From assembly GCA_944326555.1 (NCBI GenBank), contig CALVEK010000005.1:35454-99453 (forward strand): a stretch of DNA of 64,000 nucleotides. Reading direction: 5' to 3'. Shown one piece after another: positions 60,853 to 64,000 of this stretch. The stretch's first letter is position 1. Each line of letters begins with the position of its first letter. The translations under genes were made by a program, and so were the position numbers. The notes beneath the pieces are model-generated. The model did not search any database and was not told the DNA's origin. It saw only the letters and a program-made list of their open reading frames with translations. The DNA comes from Candidatus Gastranaerophilales bacterium. Lineage in GTDB: Bacteria > Cyanobacteriota > Vampirovibrionia > Gastranaerophilales > Gastranaerophilaceae.

Positions 60853-62598
60853 ATGAATGCTCAGTCTAATCAAATCCAATACACACCAGAAAAAAACAAA
60901 CAAATTGCACTCGCAAGATTAGATTTAATCCACAAATGGCTTGAGTTTAGGAAGAAATCAACAAATAAACTTCAATCCGATTACGATTTTGTTAAATTGC
61001 ACAATACTTCAAATGCTCACTTATATAAAATTCTAGGCAAAATATCCCGAGGAAGTTTGCATCGTTGGCTTTCAATGCTAAACGGAACCGAAGATTATAC
61101 AAAGCTTTTACCACAATATAAATATAGTAGTGTTAATGATTACAGAACCATACTTAATGATGAAGAAATCAAAATATTTATGGGTTTACTTCTTCATCCC
61201 AACAGGCTTTGTATCGGCAAAGCAATCGCACTTACAAAATACAAGCTCAAAGAGCAAGGTCAAAGTTTCATCCCTGCAGATATTACTTTTAGAAGATATG
61301 CAAAGTGGTTTAAAGACAATAATTACGACAAATGGGTGTTAGCTCGAGACGGTGAAAAAGCACTGTCAGACAAAGTCGAACCGTATATCAAAAGAGATGC
61401 AAGCCTGCTTGATGTCGGGGATATTTTAGTCGCAGACGGTCATAAACTTGCATTTAAAGTGATTAACCCGTTTACGGGCAAGCCTTGTCGAGCAACCTTA
61501 GTCGGATTTTGGGACTGGAAATCAACCGCACTTGTAGGCTATGAAATCATGCTTGAAGAAAACACCCAATGTATTGCAAGTGCTTTAAGAAACGCAATAA
61601 TAAACCTCGATATGATACCGAAAATTGTCTATCAAGATAACGGCAGAGCCTTTAGAGCAAAGTATTTTACCGATGATAAAGGGTTTACCGAACTAGGTTT
61701 TCAGGGATTGTATTCAAAACTCGGGATTGAAACGGTATTTGCAAGACCGTATAACGCAAGGGCAAAAGTAATTGAACAGTTCTTCAAAGAATTTCAAGAG
61801 GGCTTTGAAAAACTAATGCCAAGCTATGTCGGCTCATCAATTATCAACAAACCTGCATACATGAAAAGAAACGAAAATTTTCATAAAAACTTACACAAAG
61901 ATTTTGTTCCCACATTTGAAGAAACAATAAAAATGATTGATATGTGGTTGAGTTTTAAGAATTCTCAACTTTGTCCGAATGCTCCTGATAAAACAATCGC
62001 AGAAGTTTTATCAGAACGAAAAAGACGGAGTATCGATATAAATATACTTGACGATTTAATGCTTGCAACAGAGGTTAAAACTATTCAGAGAAACGGCATA
62101 AGGTTCTTAAACTGCGACTATTTTGATGAAAGGCTATATGGGTTGAGAGGGAAAGTTTTAGTAAAATACAACCTGTTTGATTTAACAAGCGTTAAGATCT
62201 TTACCCCCAAAGGCGAATACTTATGCACCGCTGAGCGAGTAACCGAAACCCACCCAATGGCGAAGATTTTAGGAACGGTTGAGGATTTAGAGGATTACAA
62301 ACAAAAAATCCAAAAGCAGCAAAAGCTAAGACGAAAAACTATAAATTCTGTTAAAAAATTATTGACCAATGATGAAATGAAGTTTTTAGAATGTCATTCT
62401 GAATTTATTTCAGAATCTGTCCTGCAAGAGCCTCTGAATCAAGTTCAGGATATCAAATTCAAACCGCATTCAAATAGCCTTCAAACCTTGTTCAAAAACA
62501 ATTCAGAAAAATACGAATATTTGATAAAAAATGACCCTAATAATCCTTGGATAAGTGAATTTAAAAAGACAAAGGAGTATGAATTGCTTTATGCGTAA
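60853..62598 (+). CDS. Mu-type DDE transposase
   Basis: 581 residues from the ATG at 60853; two further in-frame starts lie at 60847 and 60850, but AAGGAG (60840-60845) fits 60853 best. An N-terminal helical DNA-binding part (about 1-180) precedes an RNase H-like core. Probable catalytic residues: D195 (VADGHK), D262 (YQDNGRAF) and E308 (KVIEQFFKEF). The 67-residue D-D spacing equals that of phage Mu MuA as I recall it. The C-terminal part (NGIRFLNCDYFDERL, then YNLFDLTSVKIFTPKGEYL) matches the Mu transposase C-terminal barrel. A tail of about 100 residues interacts perhaps with the ATPase, as in MuA-MuB. Overlaps the next gene. Confidence 0.88.
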   Translation: MNAQSNQIQYTPEKNKQIALARLDLIHKWLEFRKKSTNKLQSDYDFVKLHNTSNAHLYKILGKISRGSLHRWLSMLNGTEDYTKLLPQYKYSSVNDYRTILNDEEIKIFMGLLLHPNRLCIGKAIALTKYKLKEQGQSFIPADITFRRYAKWFKDNNYDKWVLARDGEKALSDKVEPYIKRDASLLDVGDILVADGHKLAFKVINPFTGKPCRATLVGFWDWKSTALVGYEIMLEENTQCIASALRNAIINLDMIPKIVYQDNGRAFRAKYFTDDKGFTELGFQGLYSKLGIETVFARPYNARAKVIEQFFKEFQEGFEKLMPSYVGSSIINKPAYMKRNENFHKNLHKDFVPTFEETIKMIDMWLSFKNSQLCPNAPDKTIAEVLSERKRRSIDINILDDLMLATEVKTIQRNGIRFLNCDYFDERLYGLRGKVLVKYNLFDLTSVKIFTPKGEYLCTAERVTETHPMAKILGTVEDLEDYKQKIQKQQKLRRKTINSVKKLLTNDEMKFLECHSEFISESVLQEPLNQVQDIKFKPHSNSLQTLFKNNSEKYEYLIKNDPNNPWISEFKKTKEYELLYA

Positions 62599-63271
62599 AA
62601 TCTTTGTGAAAACAAATAACGTCAGAAACTTTATCGGGCTTGTAGAAAATTTGCAAAACAAACCCAAAAACATTCCTAAAATGGGACTTGTATATGGCGA
62701 ACCGGGGCTTGGAAAATCACAAACGGCGTTGTGGCTCGCCTGCAAGTATGACGGAATTTACATTCGAGCTTCAAACCTTATGACAAGCAGGTGGCTTGTC
62801 GAAGAAATCGTTAGGGAAATGGACGAACTCCCACGATATTTGACTTCGGATAATTTCAATGTCGTGATTAGCAAACTGAGCCAAAAGCCCAAAATTATTT
62901 TTGTAGACGAAATCGACTACCTGATGAATAATTACAAAAGTGTCGAGACCCTAAGAGATATCCATGACAAAACCGATTGTCCGATAGTCTTTGTCGGTAT
63001 GGGCTTGGCTCACAGAAAACTTGAACGCTACAAGCACCTGTATGACAGATTTAGCGAGATTGTAAAATTCGAAACCTTTAGGGTAAATGATTTATCTCAA
63101 ATTTTTAGCCAACTTTCAGAAATTCCTTTTACTCCCGAATCAATAGAATATATCCACAAAAAATACAACAGGTTCAGGCAAATAGTTCAGCTTATAAATC
63201 AAATGGAAATATTTGCCAAAGATAATAATTTAACCGAGATTAATTTGGAGGTAATTCAACATATATTATGA
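62591..63271 (+). CDS. MuB/TniB-like AAA ATPase
   Basis: 226 residues from the ATG at 62591; an alternative ATG at 62579 sits too close to AAAGGAG. Walker A GEPGLGKSQ (about 39-47) and Walker B IIFVDEIDYL (about 105) are intact. In Mu-like elements this protein selects targets and activates the transposase. It overlaps the transposase gene by 8 nt, so translation is coupled, and its stop overlaps the next start. Confidence 0.86.
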   Translation: MRKIFVKTNNVRNFIGLVENLQNKPKNIPKMGLVYGEPGLGKSQTALWLACKYDGIYIRASNLMTSRWLVEEIVREMDELPRYLTSDNFNVVISKLSQKPKIIFVDEIDYLMNNYKSVETLRDIHDKTDCPIVFVGMGLAHRKLERYKHLYDRFSEIVKFETFRVNDLSQIFSQLSEIPFTPESIEYIHKKYNRFRQIVQLINQMEIFAKDNNLTEINLEVIQHIL

Positions 63272-63822
63272 ATATTGAGAAATTAGCAAAAAGATTAAAA
63301 GAATTTACTCTTGATGAAATCGAAATGATAGCAGAGTGTGATTGTAAAACAGAACTTGAACACCTTTTGAACAATAATAAAATACTTTTTGACAAAGAAA
63401 TTTATAAGTATATTGAAGAAAGAAAAAATATTGATTACACAATTATTACTGCCAATATTTTTAACAATCAGTCATTAGATTTTGGATCAGCTGTTAAATA
63501 TTTTTTAGAAAATTATGCAAAACAAAATTGTACAAAAAGAACATACGAAACTTATAAATCAATATTTAGGGTAAATATTTTACCATTCTTCAGAGGAAAA
63601 ATCATACAAGATATCACTATTGAAGATATAGAAGAATTTTATAAAACTTGTAAAACAAGGAATTTAGGAGTTCGTAGGTTAAAAAACACACTTACGCAAT
63701 TAAATCAACTTTTAAAATATTGCAGGAATTTAGGTTTAGCCTCAAATTGCTGCTATTTTCAAGTACGACGCTTAACTGATAAAAATAAATTTAGTTTAGA
63801 CAGAATAATTTTTGAGGAATAA
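63268..63822 (+). CDS. Recombinase core-binding-domain protein lacking a catalytic domain
   Basis: 184 residues. Residues about 72-165 (AVKYFLENYAKQNCTKRTYETY... then FFRGKIIQDITIEDIEEFYKT) resemble the SAM-like N-terminal core-binding domain of tyrosine recombinases. The protein ends about 18 residues later; the catalytic R-H-R-Y domain is absent and the following start codon is 2 nt away, so it is not a simple frameshift in view. Residues 1-70 are helical and unknown. ATGA overlap with the ATPase gene. It may be a DNA-binding accessory protein. Confidence 0.68.
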   Translation: MNIEKLAKRLKEFTLDEIEMIAECDCKTELEHLLNNNKILFDKEIYKYIEERKNIDYTIITANIFNNQSLDFGSAVKYFLENYAKQNCTKRTYETYKSIFRVNILPFFRGKIIQDITIEDIEEFYKTCKTRNLGVRRLKNTLTQLNQLLKYCRNLGLASNCCYFQVRRLTDKNKFSLDRIIFEE

Positions 63823-63824
63823 AA

Positions 63825-64000
63825 ATGACCAAAATGAAATATTATTACAAACAAGCTGAAAAGATGTATATTTATGACAAAATCCAACTTGAAGAAATTG
63901 GTGCAAAATTAAACATATCTCGCAGAACTTTGTTTTACTGGAGAAAGAAATACGAATGGGAGAGAAAAAGATTTGAAGCTGAGCGTAATCAGGAAATTTT
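63825..64000 (+). CDS. HTH protein, DUF1804/terminase-small-subunit-like (partial)
   Basis: 58 residues visible from the ATG at 63825 (GAGGAA upstream), running off the right edge. The sequence AEKMYIYDKIQLEEIGAKL then NISRRTLFYWRKKYEWERKR forms a helix-turn-helix followed by a Trp-rich basic helix. This is the pattern of DUF1804-like or phage small-terminase proteins that occur in Mu-like phages. If right, the element is more likely a transposable prophage than a bare transposon. Confidence 0.55.
   Translation, partial: MTKMKYYYKQAEKMYIYDKIQLEEIGAKLNISRRTLFYWRKKYEWERKRFEAERNQEI

Larger units (their letters stand above)
60490..64000 (+). mobile_element. Mu-like transposable element, left part (right end outside window)
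   Basis: Three consecutive rightward genes encode a DDE transposase with a Mu-type C-terminal domain, a MuB-like AAA ATPase, and a recombinase core-binding fragment; a terminase-like HTH protein follows at the edge. The left non-coding region carries repeated TTGCAC motifs, as expected of transposase-binding sites. The exact left boundary is not defined: no target duplication or terminal TG could be fixed. It begins roughly 200-500 nt after tRNA-Asp. Whether it is a transposable phage or a plain transposon cannot be settled because the rest is missing. Confidence 0.75.

Noticed and set aside
1..64000. CRISPR arrays, rRNA genes, complete restriction systems and toxin-antitoxin pairs
   Set aside because: Looked for by eye on both strands and not seen; one methyltransferase stands alone.

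Overview
The window looks like a chromosomal segment of an AT-rich, anaerobic, Gram-negative-type bacterium. The best guess is the non-photosynthetic cyanobacterial lineage found in guts (Melainabacteria/Vampirovibrionia, order Gastranaerophilales). Reasons: a MinC-type fragment of cyanobacterial flavour at the left edge, an exported SLH-domain protein, pyruvate:ferredoxin oxidoreductase as an anaerobic marker, non-mevalonate isoprenoid genes (ispF, ispE), glycogen genes, and many lineage-type hypothetical proteins. The taxonomic placement is inference; no rRNA gene is present.

Layout. 1-4.4 kb: MinC-like fragment, a coiled-coil protein, a PfkB sugar kinase with a CsaB-type pyruvyl transferase, and a MarC membrane protein. 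4.4-9.1 kb: nadA converging on a leftward run ispF-HAD phosphatase-NUDIX-aspS. 9.2-12.2 kb: PSP1/RicT-type protein, a membrane-less FlhA-like protein, and LemA. 12.3-19.1 kb: a very large glycogen synthase, a SulP transporter, an orphan peptide-binding lipoprotein, and a LysM/EF-hand protein. 19.2-24.9 kb: serA, exported pentapeptide-repeat and beta-rich proteins, a GNAT-like protein, a predicted minus-strand small RNA, ribF and ribH. 25-30.5 kb: two DUF4013 membrane proteins, a cupin, dnaB, a pyrimidine nucleoside phosphorylase and a secreted matrixin-like protease. 30.6-39.7 kb: nifJ, a GGDEF/HD-GYP protein, hom-thrC, and an orphan DNA methyltransferase. 39.7-47.4 kb: SpeE-like protein, rsmA-ispE, small lineage proteins, an SDR, deoB and ychF. 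47.5-60.1 kb: a large 4-alpha-glucanotransferase, tRNA-Leu with a duplicated 3' tail, an HExxH peptidase, UDP-glucose dehydrogenase, TPR and SLH proteins, an alpha/beta hydrolase, a SNF2 helicase and another exported protein. 60.2-64 kb: tRNA-Asp followed by a Mu-like transposable element (DDE transposase, AAA ATPase, recombinase-like fragment, HTH protein) that runs off the right edge.

How the genes work together. Most of the window is housekeeping: central anaerobic carbon metabolism (nifJ), amino acids (serA, hom, thrC), cofactors (nadA, ribF, ribH), isoprenoids (ispF, ispE), nucleoside salvage (pyrimidine nucleoside phosphorylase, deoB), glycogen (glgA, malQ) and information processing (dnaB, aspS, rsmA, ychF, SNF2). 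Gene ends are often marked by strong intrinsic terminators, many of them shared by convergent genes. TTG and GTG starts are common.

The most unusual items are the FlhA cytosolic domain without its membrane part, a ~100-nt small RNA with its own promoter and terminator beside ribF, the tandem duplication of the tRNA-Leu 3' end with its terminator, and the Mu-like element with a recombinase fragment that lacks a catalytic domain. All functions are assigned from motifs read by eye; no database search was possible.
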